Positions 1-8,908 of a stretch of 64,000 nucleotides of DNA are shown here, one piece after another. The position numbers and the translations under genes are program-made. The number at the start of each line of letters is the position of its first letter. The first letter of the stretch is position 1. This DNA comes from Vallitaleaceae bacterium 9-2. GTDB lineage: Bacteria > Bacillota > Clostridia > Lachnospirales > Vallitaleaceae. Location of the stretch: assembly GCA_038396585.1 (NCBI GenBank), contig CP121691.1, positions 2,418,001-2,482,000 on the forward strand, given 5' to 3'. Below the pieces are notes generated by a model. The model made no database searches and was not told the origin of the DNA. It saw only the letters and a list, made by a program, of their open reading frames with translations.

Positions 1-265
1 CAACCGGATTGATGATTAAAAGGTCTATCCCTTCATCATATAGTTGTTCTGCGATTTCATTTTGTACAATTTGCGATTTTTTACTATCATAAATTCGGAT
101 GTTTATTTCATCGTTTTGATATTCTTGTAAATATTGTCCCACAGAATAAATAAACGGATCACTATTATCATAAAGTAATACGGCAACTTCTGTCTCGCCT
201 TTTTCACATCCAACAAGGGTTATGCTACATACGAATAGAGCTACAACTAACATGATTTTTTTCAT
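1..265 (-). CDS. Sugar-binding-type ABC lipoprotein, N-terminal part (cut by window edge)
   Basis: The reading frame begins at an ATG at 263-265 and runs off the left edge, leaving 88 complete codons. The protein starts with a lipoprotein signal (MKKIMLVVALFVCSITLVGC), then a beta-strand/helix pattern typical of periplasmic sugar-binding (ribose/galactose type) proteins: VAVLLYDNSDPFIYSVGQYL, followed later by GIDLLIINPV. The start overlaps the stop of the upstream histidine kinase as ATGA, so translation is probably coupled. By analogy with YesM/YesN-type loci, it could be a sensor accessory for the kinase or the binding protein of a transporter beyond the edge. The family assignment rests on the N-terminus only. 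Confidence 0.7.
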   Translation of the reverse strand, partial: MKKIMLVVALFVCSITLVGCEKGETEVAVLLYDNSDPFIYSVGQYLQEYQNDEINIRIYDSKKSQIVQNEIAEQLYDEGIDLLIINPV

Positions 266-1992
266 TCTTGTTCCTCCAACTTTGCCTTTGCAATGATAAT
301 GCTTATGGTTGTACTTTCATCCAATTCACTTTCAATATGTATGCGTGCTTGATCACCATAAAAAAGTTTGATGCGCTGATATACATTTTTCATCCCAATA
401 CTGCCTTTAGCATTTCCCTCTTCCATTCCTTTATAGATTTCTTGAATTTTAGACGCACTGATGCCATATCCATTGTTCGTTACACTAAGAAATACATTTT
501 CATTTTGTTCATAAATATTGACATGGATATAGCCATCGTCCTCATCTTTGTCAATACCATGATAGATTGCATTTTCTACCAGGGGCTGGAGTAATAGTTT
601 CATAATCTTTAATTTTTCAAGTTGTGCTTCACAAGTAATAGTATATTCAAATATATCATTATAACGCATCGTCTGGATGAGCATATAACTTTCAATATGC
701 TTTAATTCTTCCGATATGGGAATAAACTGTTTTCCCTTAGAAAGGCTCACTCTAAAATATGTCGATAGCGCATTCACTGTACTAACTAGGTCATCATTGC
801 GCTTTTTTTCTGCCAACCAAATAATACAATCCAACGTATTGTATAGAAAGTGCGGATTGATTTGATTTTGTAAAACGCTGATTTCTGTATGGCGCTTTCC
901 TTCTTGCTCTTTGACCACTTCATCCATGAGGCGTTGAATTTCATCAATCATATCATTAAACCCCTGACTGACAATCTTGACTTCTTTTTGTCCTTCAATA
1001 GCAACTTTGGTCGTGTAATTCCCATGTTGAAAATCGATAATCGCATTGTCCAGCTTTGTAAGTGGATCTGTTATTTTTCTAGCGACAAAAGAAGCGATTA
1101 AAATTGTACTAATAATAGCAACAATCCCCAGTCCAACCACCATCAAAAGCGCTTGATTCATTCCATCATTAACTGAATCAATGTTTTGAAATGTTGCGAT
1201 TCTCCACCTTGTTGAACTAATGGTATTAATGTTCATCGCCATACTTGTCCCATTAATCGTCGCCGTAGCACGTCCAAATATTTTTTCTTTTATCAACGTA
1301 TAACTTTTACTTTTTGTATTATGGTTTTGCCTGTCTGAAGAATAGATGAGATTATCATTATCATCAACGATAAGTATATGCCCGGTCTCGCCTAGATTCG
1401 TAATCTTTGATAAGGAGTCCAGACTTTCAAAGTTCATATCAATAAGCAATACACCATTTTTCGTCATACCTTCATCTACATATTTAATTTCTTTTGACGC
1501 AGTAATTACCTCATCGCTTTGTATTTCAAAAATATCCTGTTCATGAGGTGCACTAAAATGAATAATATCATCTTCGTAAATAGCATTTCGAAACCAGTTT
1601 TTAACAGCAATTTTTTTACTATCTTTTCCAATGGTCTGGGTTGAGACAATAACTTCACCGGAATTATCAAATAATGCGATAGCTTCTATATCCGGCTCAA
1701 TTTCCTCTAAGTTTAGAAAAAACTCGCGTAATGTAGTATATTCATTCTTAGCGTCGATCATAATTACACGTTTTTGTATGCGGGTCATAATATCTTTAAC
1801 CCCGTTGGTATAATTTTCATAATTGAGAACAATTTGCTTATTAATTTCACTGGCTTGATCATAAACTAATGCTTTGGTCTTTGATGTAATGATATTAAAG
1901 ATAATAAATACAGACAAACACACCGCTATGACTAATATGATCGATATGGTTGTAATGATTGTTGTACGTATGGAAAATTCTTTAATTTTCAT
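262..1992 (-). CDS. YesM-type sensor histidine kinase
   Basis: A 576-residue membrane sensor kinase. It has a transmembrane helix near residues 11-33, an extracellular Cache-like domain (about 40-275), a second helix (281-303), a HAMP region, and a His_kinase-type phosphoacceptor segment QINPHFLYNTLDCI with the likely phosphorylated His381. A HATPase domain follows, with an N-box around VENAIYHGI. This architecture matches the YesM/LytS class that pairs with AraC-type response regulators, and such a regulator lies 5 bases upstream in the same orientation. It overlaps the downstream lipoprotein gene. The ligand is unknown; a carbohydrate or the substrate of the nearby importer is an inference. 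Confidence 0.9.
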   Translation of the reverse strand: MKIKEFSIRTTIITTISIILVIAVCLSVFIIFNIITSKTKALVYDQASEINKQIVLNYENYTNGVKDIMTRIQKRVIMIDAKNEYTTLREFFLNLEEIEPDIEAIALFDNSGEVIVSTQTIGKDSKKIAVKNWFRNAIYEDDIIHFSAPHEQDIFEIQSDEVITASKEIKYVDEGMTKNGVLLIDMNFESLDSLSKITNLGETGHILIVDDNDNLIYSSDRQNHNTKSKSYTLIKEKIFGRATATINGTSMAMNINTISSTRWRIATFQNIDSVNDGMNQALLMVVGLGIVAIISTILIASFVARKITDPLTKLDNAIIDFQHGNYTTKVAIEGQKEVKIVSQGFNDMIDEIQRLMDEVVKEQEGKRHTEISVLQNQINPHFLYNTLDCIIWLAEKKRNDDLVSTVNALSTYFRVSLSKGKQFIPISEELKHIESYMLIQTMRYNDIFEYTITCEAQLEKLKIMKLLLQPLVENAIYHGIDKDEDDGYIHVNIYEQNENVFLSVTNNGYGISASKIQEIYKGMEEGNAKGSIGMKNVYQRIKLFYGDQARIHIESELDESTTISIIIAKAKLEEQE

Positions 1993-1997
1993 ATGTA

Positions 1998-3551
1998 TTA
2001 TACCTCTTGAGATTTTCTATATCTTCGGGGGGTGCTTCCTGTCACCCGCTTAAAACTATGGCTAAAATAATACACATCTTTATACCCACATTGTTCTGCA
2101 ATCATTACCATTTTATCTTCTGTTGTGGCTAATAGATGCTTTGCATGGTCAATACGTTTACTGACAAGGTATTTATTAAAGGTAGTGTCTGTTTCTTTTT
2201 TAAACAATGTGCTTAAGTATGAGACGCTAATATGAAACTTTTCACAAACCAAGTCCATACTCATCTGTGGATTATTAAATTCATTTTCAATATAATCAAG
2301 GATATTGGTCAAAATCTCGTTGGATTTAGTTGTCTTACGTGAGATGACATCACACTTGATTTGGGCGGTTAGTTGAACAATCAACTTCATAAAACCATCA
2401 ATATTGCGATCATCAATATAGGTTTTGATACGATTTATATCCAAGGCTTCACTAATGTTTACTTCAACCGCATTTGCATATTCCAATAATAGTCCACTTA
2501 GGGTCATAACGATCCCAAAAATATCATAACGGCTATCCTCATTTATTTTTTTTGCACACTGTTTTGTATACTCTACAAACAGTTTTTCATCCATATACCG
2601 CATATTTTTTTTAAATTCAATAACATCTTCTAAATCCAAAAAAAGTTTTTCCGAAGATTTTTCCAGCTTTTCATAATAATTTATGGGAATTCTATCTGTA
2701 ATCTCACTCTCTTCCAGCGCTCTTTTTGACTGTTTATATAAAGCTGAGAGACTTTTAAATGGGGCTTTGGCACTAACTGCAATGGCTATCTCTACGTTCA
2801 AATACTTTCGCAGGTAATTATATATTTTGTATAATAAGCTATCGAGTTCCTTCTCAAATGCCTCCCCTTTTACTTCTATGATACTGATGATTTTTTTGCC
2901 AAAAACAAAATGATAGGTTGTAAACACCTCGGATATTAAATCATACGTTAATAAAGAACACTGATTTTTTTTCTTCTCTATTGCCACAATATCCCCATCG
3001 CTATTTTTAATTTCGCTAGAGACCAAGACAAACTCACTCGATACGTTAATGCCTAATTCTTCGAGTGAATAGTGCTCTATATGGCTTAAATCTTCTTCCG
3101 TAAGTAATAGTTTAAGCACACGCGCACGAATTTGTGTCAGTTCAATTTCTTCTTTTCGTTTGACTTGTGCCTTTTCTTCATCTAGTTTTTCTTTTATTTT
3201 TGCTAAAAATGTCTGAATGTTTTCTGTTGAAATCGGCTTAGATAAATAAGCGGCAACATCAAGATTAATCGCTTCTTTAAGATAGCTATAATCATCGTAA
3301 CCAGATATGATTGCAACTTTTACCGTCGGATACCTTTCTTTTATACTTCGTGTTAGTTCAATACCATCGACGTAAGGCATTTTAATATCTGTAATAATCA
3401 CATCAGGTGTCATCTCATCTAATAAATCCAACGCGTCATAGCCATTGGATGCTGTCCCAATTATTTCAAAAGCCTCAACTTCTTCAATTTTTGATCCGAT
3501 GCGTCCACGCACTTCATCTTCATCATCAACTAAAATCACTGTATATGCCAT
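1998..3551 (-). CDS. YesN-type response regulator (REC + AraC HTH)
   Basis: A 517-residue two-component response regulator. The N-terminal receiver domain shows the acidic pair D10/E11, phosphoacceptor D55 (VIITDIKMPYVDG) and the conserved lysine in LSKPIS. A long middle region follows, and the C-terminus (about 415-517) is an AraC-type double helix-turn-helix (CEKFHISVSYLSTLFKKET; KDVYYFSHSFKRVTGSTP). A GGGG ribosome site precedes the ATG. It is the cognate partner of the kinase 5 bases downstream. A terminator separates it from the importer operon upstream, so the pair is probably transcribed from its own promoter between 3552 and 3631. Targets are unknown. Confidence 0.92.
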   Translation of the reverse strand: MAYTVILVDDEDEVRGRIGSKIEEVEAFEIIGTASNGYDALDLLDEMTPDVIITDIKMPYVDGIELTRSIKERYPTVKVAIISGYDDYSYLKEAINLDVAAYLSKPISTENIQTFLAKIKEKLDEEKAQVKRKEEIELTQIRARVLKLLLTEEDLSHIEHYSLEELGINVSSEFVLVSSEIKNSDGDIVAIEKKKNQCSLLTYDLISEVFTTYHFVFGKKIISIIEVKGEAFEKELDSLLYKIYNYLRKYLNVEIAIAVSAKAPFKSLSALYKQSKRALEESEITDRIPINYYEKLEKSSEKLFLDLEDVIEFKKNMRYMDEKLFVEYTKQCAKKINEDSRYDIFGIVMTLSGLLLEYANAVEVNISEALDINRIKTYIDDRNIDGFMKLIVQLTAQIKCDVISRKTTKSNEILTNILDYIENEFNNPQMSMDLVCEKFHISVSYLSTLFKKETDTTFNKYLVSKRIDHAKHLLATTEDKMVMIAEQCGYKDVYYFSHSFKRVTGSTPRRYRKSQEV

Positions 3552-3631
3552 ATCTTACCCCACTTTATTTTTTTACACTATACATAATTATACTTGGAAG
3601 TTTGTCTGCTGTCCAACCCTCTATAAATATC

Positions 3632-3668
3632 AAAAAGACCAACATCATCGGATGTTGATCTTTTTTTG
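3632..3668 (-). terminator. Intrinsic terminator after the Fbp-type importer operon
   Basis: Read on the minus strand, AAAGATCAACATC pairs with GATGTTGGTCTTT around a short loop and ends in TTTTTG. It lies just past the stop of the ATPase gene at 3678 and before the response-regulator gene. The flanking A-run means it could act in both directions. Confidence 0.8.
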
Positions 3669-3677
3669 AGCTTAGCA

Positions 3678-4781
3678 CTATATTAATTGTCGTTTCATAC
3701 GTTCTTTTTCAGCCTCACCTCCATCATCTTCATACCACATTGGATTGTGTATATCAACATAGCATGGTTCACCTTCTTTAAACTCATTGTGGTGCGGAGT
3801 TTCTATTTGCAATATTTGCTCTCCGACTTTCACCATATATCGGGTACAGTCTGTCATAAAAATTCTTTTTTCGATTTTGCTTTTGAATCCTGTGGTTCGA
3901 TTCAAAGATATTTCATTCGGTCTCGTGGCAAGAATCATTTTATCATTGGCCTTATCAGGTAACGCCATCGGGATTGCTTGTCGATGATCTCCTGCCGGAT
4001 AAATTTTGCCATCTTTTAGCTCTACATTAATAAATGTGGATTGCCCTAAAAAACTATGTACAAACCGGTTTTTTGGATTGTTATATAGATTTTCCGGTTT
4101 TCCGACTTGCATAATCTTACCCATGTCCATAACCATCATCCGATCAGATAATGCCATCGCTTCAGATTGATCATGGGTTACAAAAATGATGGTAAAATTA
4201 AACTTTTTCTGTAGTTCCTTAATCTCAAACCGCATTGATTCACGTAATTTGGGGTCTAAGTTTGAGAGAGGTTCATCTAAAAGCATGACTTTTGGGTTGG
4301 TCACAATCGCTCTGGCTAAAGCAATCCGTTGTTGTTGTCCTCCAGATAAATCGGAAGGATACACACGTTCCATTCCTGAAAGCTTTGTATGCTTTAAAGC
4401 TTTGGAAACCCGTTCCTTAATTTCACTTTTATTCACCTTTTGTACTTTTAGAGGAAATGCCACATTGTCATATATGTTCATGTGCGGCCATACAGCAAAT
4501 GCTTGAAATACCATTCCCAAACCTCTATCTTCTGGTGGAACGTATATTTTTTTCCGGTCATTGGACACTGTTTTTCCACAAAGTTCTATCTCACCTTCAG
4601 ATAAGTCTTCAAATCCGGCAATCATCCGCAAAGTTGTTGTTTTTCCACAACCTGATGGACCTAAGAAGGAAAAACATTCTCCTTCTTCAATTTCTAAGTT
4701 AAAGTTATCTACTGCTGTAATGGTTCCTAAGGTTTTTGTCGTAAAATGTTTTGTCACATTTTTTAGCACTATTTGGCTCAT
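3678..4781 (-). CDS. ABC importer ATPase, Fbp/Pot-type (second of two)
   Basis: A 367-residue ABC ATPase with Walker A GPSGCGKTT, Q-loop region VFQAFAVWP, signature LSGGQQQR, Walker B VMLLDEP and switch His in FVTHDQSEA. A C-terminal TOBE-like regulatory region (about 240-350) is as usual for the Fbp/Pot/Mal class. The start is 2 bases after the permease stop, with GGGG as ribosome site. It is the last gene of a four-gene importer operon. The operon already encodes another ATPase of nearly identical length and domain order (6495-7589), which suggests a heterodimeric ATPase pair. The substrate is not evident; Fe(III), phosphonate or organic anions are possible. Confidence 0.92.
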   Translation of the reverse strand: MSQIVLKNVTKHFTTKTLGTITAVDNFNLEIEEGECFSFLGPSGCGKTTTLRMIAGFEDLSEGEIELCGKTVSNDRKKIYVPPEDRGLGMVFQAFAVWPHMNIYDNVAFPLKVQKVNKSEIKERVSKALKHTKLSGMERVYPSDLSGGQQQRIALARAIVTNPKVMLLDEPLSNLDPKLRESMRFEIKELQKKFNFTIIFVTHDQSEAMALSDRMMVMDMGKIMQVGKPENLYNNPKNRFVHSFLGQSTFINVELKDGKIYPAGDHRQAIPMALPDKANDKMILATRPNEISLNRTTGFKSKIEKRIFMTDCTRYMVKVGEQILQIETPHHNEFKEGEPCYVDIHNPMWYEDDGGEAEKERMKRQLI

Positions 4782-4783
4782 GC

Positions 4784-6502
4784 TTATACCCCTTTCCTAT
4801 CTTTTGTCACCTGAGTCACGACCACATTACATATAATGATAATAAATATTGCAATCGAAGCTAATGCAGACGCTTGAGGTATCAATCCACTTTCTCGAAG
4901 TGAATAAATCGCAACACCTAATGTTCGGGTATAGGGTCCATAAAGTAACAAGGATGTTGTCAATTCTCGTATTGCCGGTAAGAAAATCAAGAAGAACCCT
5001 GACACCATTGCTGGTCGAATCAAAGGCAAGGTAATATCGCGCAAGGATTCCAAATGGGTCGCTCCACATGACCGCGATGCCTCTTCTAACGATGAATGTA
5101 CTTGACGAAGAGCTGCTGACGCACTTTTCATGGAGAAGGATAAGTATCTGGCAATATAAGCAATCAAAATAATCCAAATCGTGTTATACAAGTTAACTTT
5201 TAATGCTCCAGACCATGCTAGAATAACTCCGATGGCAAGCACGATTCCAGGAATTGAATACGGTAAAACTGAAATCACTTCTAGTACTTCTTTTCCTTTT
5301 GGCTTAATCTTATTAATAACATAGGCAATCATAACTCCTAAGAACATCGTTACAATTCCGGCTGTCACCGATAGGAACAAGGAGTTTTTGATGGAATCTG
5401 TCACCATCTTGTTATCAACCAGTACATTGGTATAGTTTCTAAATGTAAAGTTCTCTGGTGTTAATGGTAATCCATATGCCTTTAACATACCGACAAGGAA
5501 AATCATAACCAACGGTACCACTACAATAAATATTAAGGTAATAATTGACAAAATCAGTAGAGGATATTTTGCCTTTCTTAATTTAATCAATGTTGGACGC
5601 ATACTCTTACCTTTGATAATGTCATAACTTCCCGAACGAAGTACAAGTTTTTGTGCAATTAAAGCAATAGCTACAACACCAATTAATAGTATGGATAGAG
5701 CTGTCGCTTCTCGAACCCCTTGAAAGTCTCCGGCCGCGCGGCTAATCAAATCATAGATTTTTGTTGGCAAGGTAAAGATATTATTTGTAAAACCTAAAAT
5801 CTGCGGCACACCAAAGTGGGCTAAGGAGCAGATAAGAATCAGCAACGCTCCTGCAGATATTGCCGGTCTGACCAAAGGCAGCGTGATTTTACGAATAACG
5901 TAACCTTGCTTTGCTCCCGCAATTCTTGCCGACTCTTCTAACGTCGGGTCCATGCGCTCAAGAGCAGATACAACTTGCATAAAAACAAATGGAAAATAAT
6001 ACGATACTTCTACAAAAATAATTCCCCACAAGGAGTTCATATTAAATGGTGCACTAGATAGATTAAACGTACTCATCAGCCATGTATTTACATATCCTCC
6101 ACGACCTGATAACATCAAATCCCATGCCATCGCACCAAAAAATGGTGGAAACATATAGGGGATGGTAAAGAGGCCTCGCATCAATCCTTTTAAGGGAACA
6201 TCTGATCTTCCCAAAAGCCATGCATAAAAGATCCCCATAATTGTCCCAAGAAGGGTTACCCAGAATCCAATTTGTATCGTATTCCACATCGCTCCTATGT
6301 TCTCTTCACGTCCAATAACTCGAATAAACATTGCTAAGTCAAGTTTTCCATCAAGAAATAAGGCATTTGCAAAAATCATTGATACCGGTATAACAACAAT
6401 AATCACAAGGAGTAGTGCACTTACTATGGTCAGTACTCGATCCAAGCTAAACCTTTTTCCATCGATTCTAGCTAAATCCGAGCCAACTTTTCTTTTACTC
6501 AT
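4784..6502 (-). CDS. Double-length ABC permease, Fbp/Afu type
   Basis: A 572-residue membrane protein made of two fused BPD_transp_1 permease halves, each with an EAA loop (EESARIAGAKQGYVIRKI and EEASRSCGATHLESL). This is the usual FbpB layout, so one chain forms the whole channel. I chose the ATG at 6500-6502 (MSKRKVGSDL) because AGGAG lies 9 bases upstream; the ATGs further upstream have no spaced ribosome site. The start overlaps the end of the upstream ATPase gene by 8 bases (ATGAGTAA). Function is inferred from family and operon; the substrate is unknown. Confidence 0.9.
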   Translation of the reverse strand: MSKRKVGSDLARIDGKRFSLDRVLTIVSALLLVIIVVIPVSMIFANALFLDGKLDLAMFIRVIGREENIGAMWNTIQIGFWVTLLGTIMGIFYAWLLGRSDVPLKGLMRGLFTIPYMFPPFFGAMAWDLMLSGRGGYVNTWLMSTFNLSSAPFNMNSLWGIIFVEVSYYFPFVFMQVVSALERMDPTLEESARIAGAKQGYVIRKITLPLVRPAISAGALLILICSLAHFGVPQILGFTNNIFTLPTKIYDLISRAAGDFQGVREATALSILLIGVVAIALIAQKLVLRSGSYDIIKGKSMRPTLIKLRKAKYPLLILSIITLIFIVVVPLVMIFLVGMLKAYGLPLTPENFTFRNYTNVLVDNKMVTDSIKNSLFLSVTAGIVTMFLGVMIAYVINKIKPKGKEVLEVISVLPYSIPGIVLAIGVILAWSGALKVNLYNTIWIILIAYIARYLSFSMKSASAALRQVHSSLEEASRSCGATHLESLRDITLPLIRPAMVSGFFLIFLPAIRELTTSLLLYGPYTRTLGVAIYSLRESGLIPQASALASIAIFIIIICNVVVTQVTKDRKGV

Positions 6503-7589
6503 GATCATCAGCTCCTCTCTCACTTGCATCGTAGTAGCTTGGCGCTACAAATTCCAGCCCGACAACCTCTCCATCTAGATAAACTCGTGATTGTTTGACT
6601 TCTAATGTACTGCGCTGAACACGCAACTTTTGATCTCCAAATTGTACAAAATAGTTATAATGATTTCCTAAGAAAGTCGCATTGACAATGGTTCCTTTAA
6701 AGGGTGAATCATCATTAAACTTGATATTCATCGGACGAATTCCCATAACATTTTTCACGCCCGCAACAAAACCTTTGGGTGCTTTTTTGTCATATTTTAG
6801 ACCATCATGGCATAAAAAATAAACCCCATCGTTTTTTTCAACCATTGGTATAAAATTACTGACCCCAATAAAGGAGTAGACAAATTTATTAACCGGTTGT
6901 TTAATGATCTCTTCATCAATTCCAATCTGACAAATTTTTCCTTCATAATCCATGATAGCTATTTTATCGCAGACCTGCAAAGCGGCTTCTTGATCATGGG
7001 TTATATATATAATCGTCGTCCCGATTTCTTTTTGAATCATCTGTATTTCCACAAGCATCTCTTCACGTAATTTTGCATCCAAGTTTGTTATAGGCTCATC
7101 TAATATAATCACATCATCTGATGATACTATGGCGCGGGCAATAGCAACACGCTGCTGTTGCCCACCTGAAAGCTGAGCTGGCAAGTGTTTTTCATAGCTA
7201 CTCATTCTTACTTGCGCTAAGGCATTTTTTGCTCGTTGATATGCTTCTTTTTTAGGTACCTTTTTTTTCTTTAGCGGATACATAATGTTTTCAAGTACAG
7301 TAAGATGCGGCCATACGGCATAATCTTGAAAAACCACGCCCACTCTTCTTCGCTCAGGAGACATGTTGATTCGCTTTTTTGTGCTAAACACGCAGGTGTC
7401 ACCAATATAAATTTCACCCTGTTCAGGCTTGATGAATCCACTAAGCAGTCGAATAAGCGTTGTTTTCCCACAACCTGAGGGACCTACAATACCCATAATT
7501 TGACCTTCTTCTACCGTGAGAGAAAAATTATTAAGTATCACATGTTCTCCATAGCGAAAGGTTATATTTTCAAATCGAATGTCTGCCAT
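6495..7589 (-). CDS. ABC importer ATPase, Fbp/Pot-type (first of two)
   Basis: A 364-residue ATPase with Walker A GPSGCGKTT, signature LSGGQQQR, Walker B VIILDEP and switch region YITHDQEAA, followed by a TOBE-like C-terminus. It sits between the binding lipoprotein (12 bases upstream) and the double permease (8-base overlap). Its paralogue closes the operon at 3678-4781. Two distinct ATPases serving one FbpB-type permease is not the usual Fbp arrangement, where a single ATPase homodimerises. Confidence 0.92.
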   Translation of the reverse strand: MADIRFENITFRYGEHVILNNFSLTVEEGQIMGIVGPSGCGKTTLIRLLSGFIKPEQGEIYIGDTCVFSTKKRINMSPERRRVGVVFQDYAVWPHLTVLENIMYPLKKKKVPKKEAYQRAKNALAQVRMSSYEKHLPAQLSGGQQQRVAIARAIVSSDDVIILDEPITNLDAKLREEMLVEIQMIQKEIGTTIIYITHDQEAALQVCDKIAIMDYEGKICQIGIDEEIIKQPVNKFVYSFIGVSNFIPMVEKNDGVYFLCHDGLKYDKKAPKGFVAGVKNVMGIRPMNIKFNDDSPFKGTIVNATFLGNHYNYFVQFGDQKLRVQRSTLEVKQSRVYLDGEVVGLEFVAPSYYDASERGADDHE

Positions 7590-7601
7590 AATATCTCCTT
7601 C

Positions 7602-8705
7602 CTATTTAAAAATCTTGTCGAACTGTTCTAGAATATTTTTGCTTTTTTCTGCTAATTCTTTGTCATCAACGGGTAAGCTTGCTTCTTCGATTTCCGGAAT
7701 TGTCATTCCTTCACCTGAACTCATATCACTACGAACCGAATTCAAATTATTGTCCAGTAGGATTTGTTGCCCTTCTGTTGATAAAATATAATCATAAAGT
7801 AACTTTCCGTTGGCTTCATTTGCAGCACCTTCAATTAAAGCTATAGGACTTGTTATGGAGATAAGATTTTCTTCCGGATATTTAAATCCAATCGTCGCAC
7901 CATCTTTAGCCAAGTTTTTTGACACATAGTCAAGACATAGCCCTACTTTATAAGCACCCGCTGCGATTTTATTATGGGTTGCTGTTGTTCCACTCTCAAG
8001 CTCAGCACCATGTTCTTTTAACTTCTCAAAAAATTCAAATCCATAATCTTCATGATTTAATAAAGCACTAATCGCATAAAAAGATGTTCCTGATGATCCT
8101 GGGTCTGTAATGATGATTTGATCTTTCCACTCAGGTTTTAACAAATCATCCCATGTCTTTGGTGCTTCTTCCGGTGTAACAAGATTCGTATTATATCCAA
8201 AACCTGCTACCACAAGTCGAGCCCCTGTGTAATATCCTTCAGGATCTTTAAATTTTGCTCCGATATTTTCAGCTTCTGGAGATTCATATTGGGCTAAGAT
8301 GCCTTTTTCTTTAAAAGAAATATAGTTTCCCGGATCTCCTACCCAAATAACGTCAGCAGCTACTTGACCGGATTGATTTTCCGTAGCTATCTTAGTTACC
8401 ACTTTTCCTGTACCTGCAAAATAATAATCCATCTTAATATTAGGATACTTTGCTGTAAAACCATCTTTTAAAGCTTTAAGTTGCGCCTCTTGCATGGACG
8501 AATACAACATGACTTCACCTGATGGTCCATTATCGCTTTCTGTTGCTTCGCTCGAATCTGTACTTGCATCATTACTTTGTGTTGTATCCGTTCCTCCCCC
8601 TGCTTCATCCCCTGTTTCATTTCCATCGTCTTTACTGCAACCACTAAAAAGCATTACTACGAAAAGACATAAAATTAATACTGTTGCTACACTTCTTTTC
8701 TTCAT
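7602..8705 (-). CDS. Fbp/Afu-type extracellular solute-binding lipoprotein
   Basis: A 367-residue family-1 solute-binding lipoprotein. I place the start at the ATG 8703-8705 (MKKRSVATVLILC), 8 bases after GGAGG; a longer in-frame extension lacks any ribosome site. A lipobox (MLFSGC) and an Asp/Ser/Thr-rich spacer precede the mature domain. Motifs such as VMLYSSMQEAQLKALKDGF and ADVIWVGDPGNY resemble the FbpA/AfuA/2-aminoethylphosphonate-binding group. First gene of the importer operon and divergent from the membrane AraC-type regulator at 8909, a probable controller. Whether it binds iron or an organic phosphonate/phosphate ester cannot be decided from sequence alone. Confidence 0.88.
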   Translation of the reverse strand: MKKRSVATVLILCLFVVMLFSGCSKDDGNETGDEAGGGTDTTQSNDASTDSSEATESDNGPSGEVMLYSSMQEAQLKALKDGFTAKYPNIKMDYYFAGTGKVVTKIATENQSGQVAADVIWVGDPGNYISFKEKGILAQYESPEAENIGAKFKDPEGYYTGARLVVAGFGYNTNLVTPEEAPKTWDDLLKPEWKDQIIITDPGSSGTSFYAISALLNHEDYGFEFFEKLKEHGAELESGTTATHNKIAAGAYKVGLCLDYVSKNLAKDGATIGFKYPEENLISITSPIALIEGAANEANGKLLYDYILSTEGQQILLDNNLNSVRSDMSSGEGMTIPEIEEASLPVDDKELAEKSKNILEQFDKIFK

Positions 8706-8908
8706 TTTTAATACCTCCATATGTGCTCGTATTTTGCTTACGCTTAAAATCATAGACTGATTTTCATGATATTTATAGTTCAATTTGGTTGTTTTGGATA
8801 TTTTTATCATTTTATATATTATCATTTTTAGGAAAATGTACTATAATCATATTATGAACTCCTGTATATAGCAAGCGTGTTCAGAATAAAAAGAAAGGTA
8901 GTTCAACT

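Noticed and set aside
8706-8825. Longer N-terminus of the Fbp-type lipoprotein
   Set aside because: It would put 40 residues before a normal lipoprotein signal and lacks a ribosome site; GGAGG lies 8 bases before the internal ATG.
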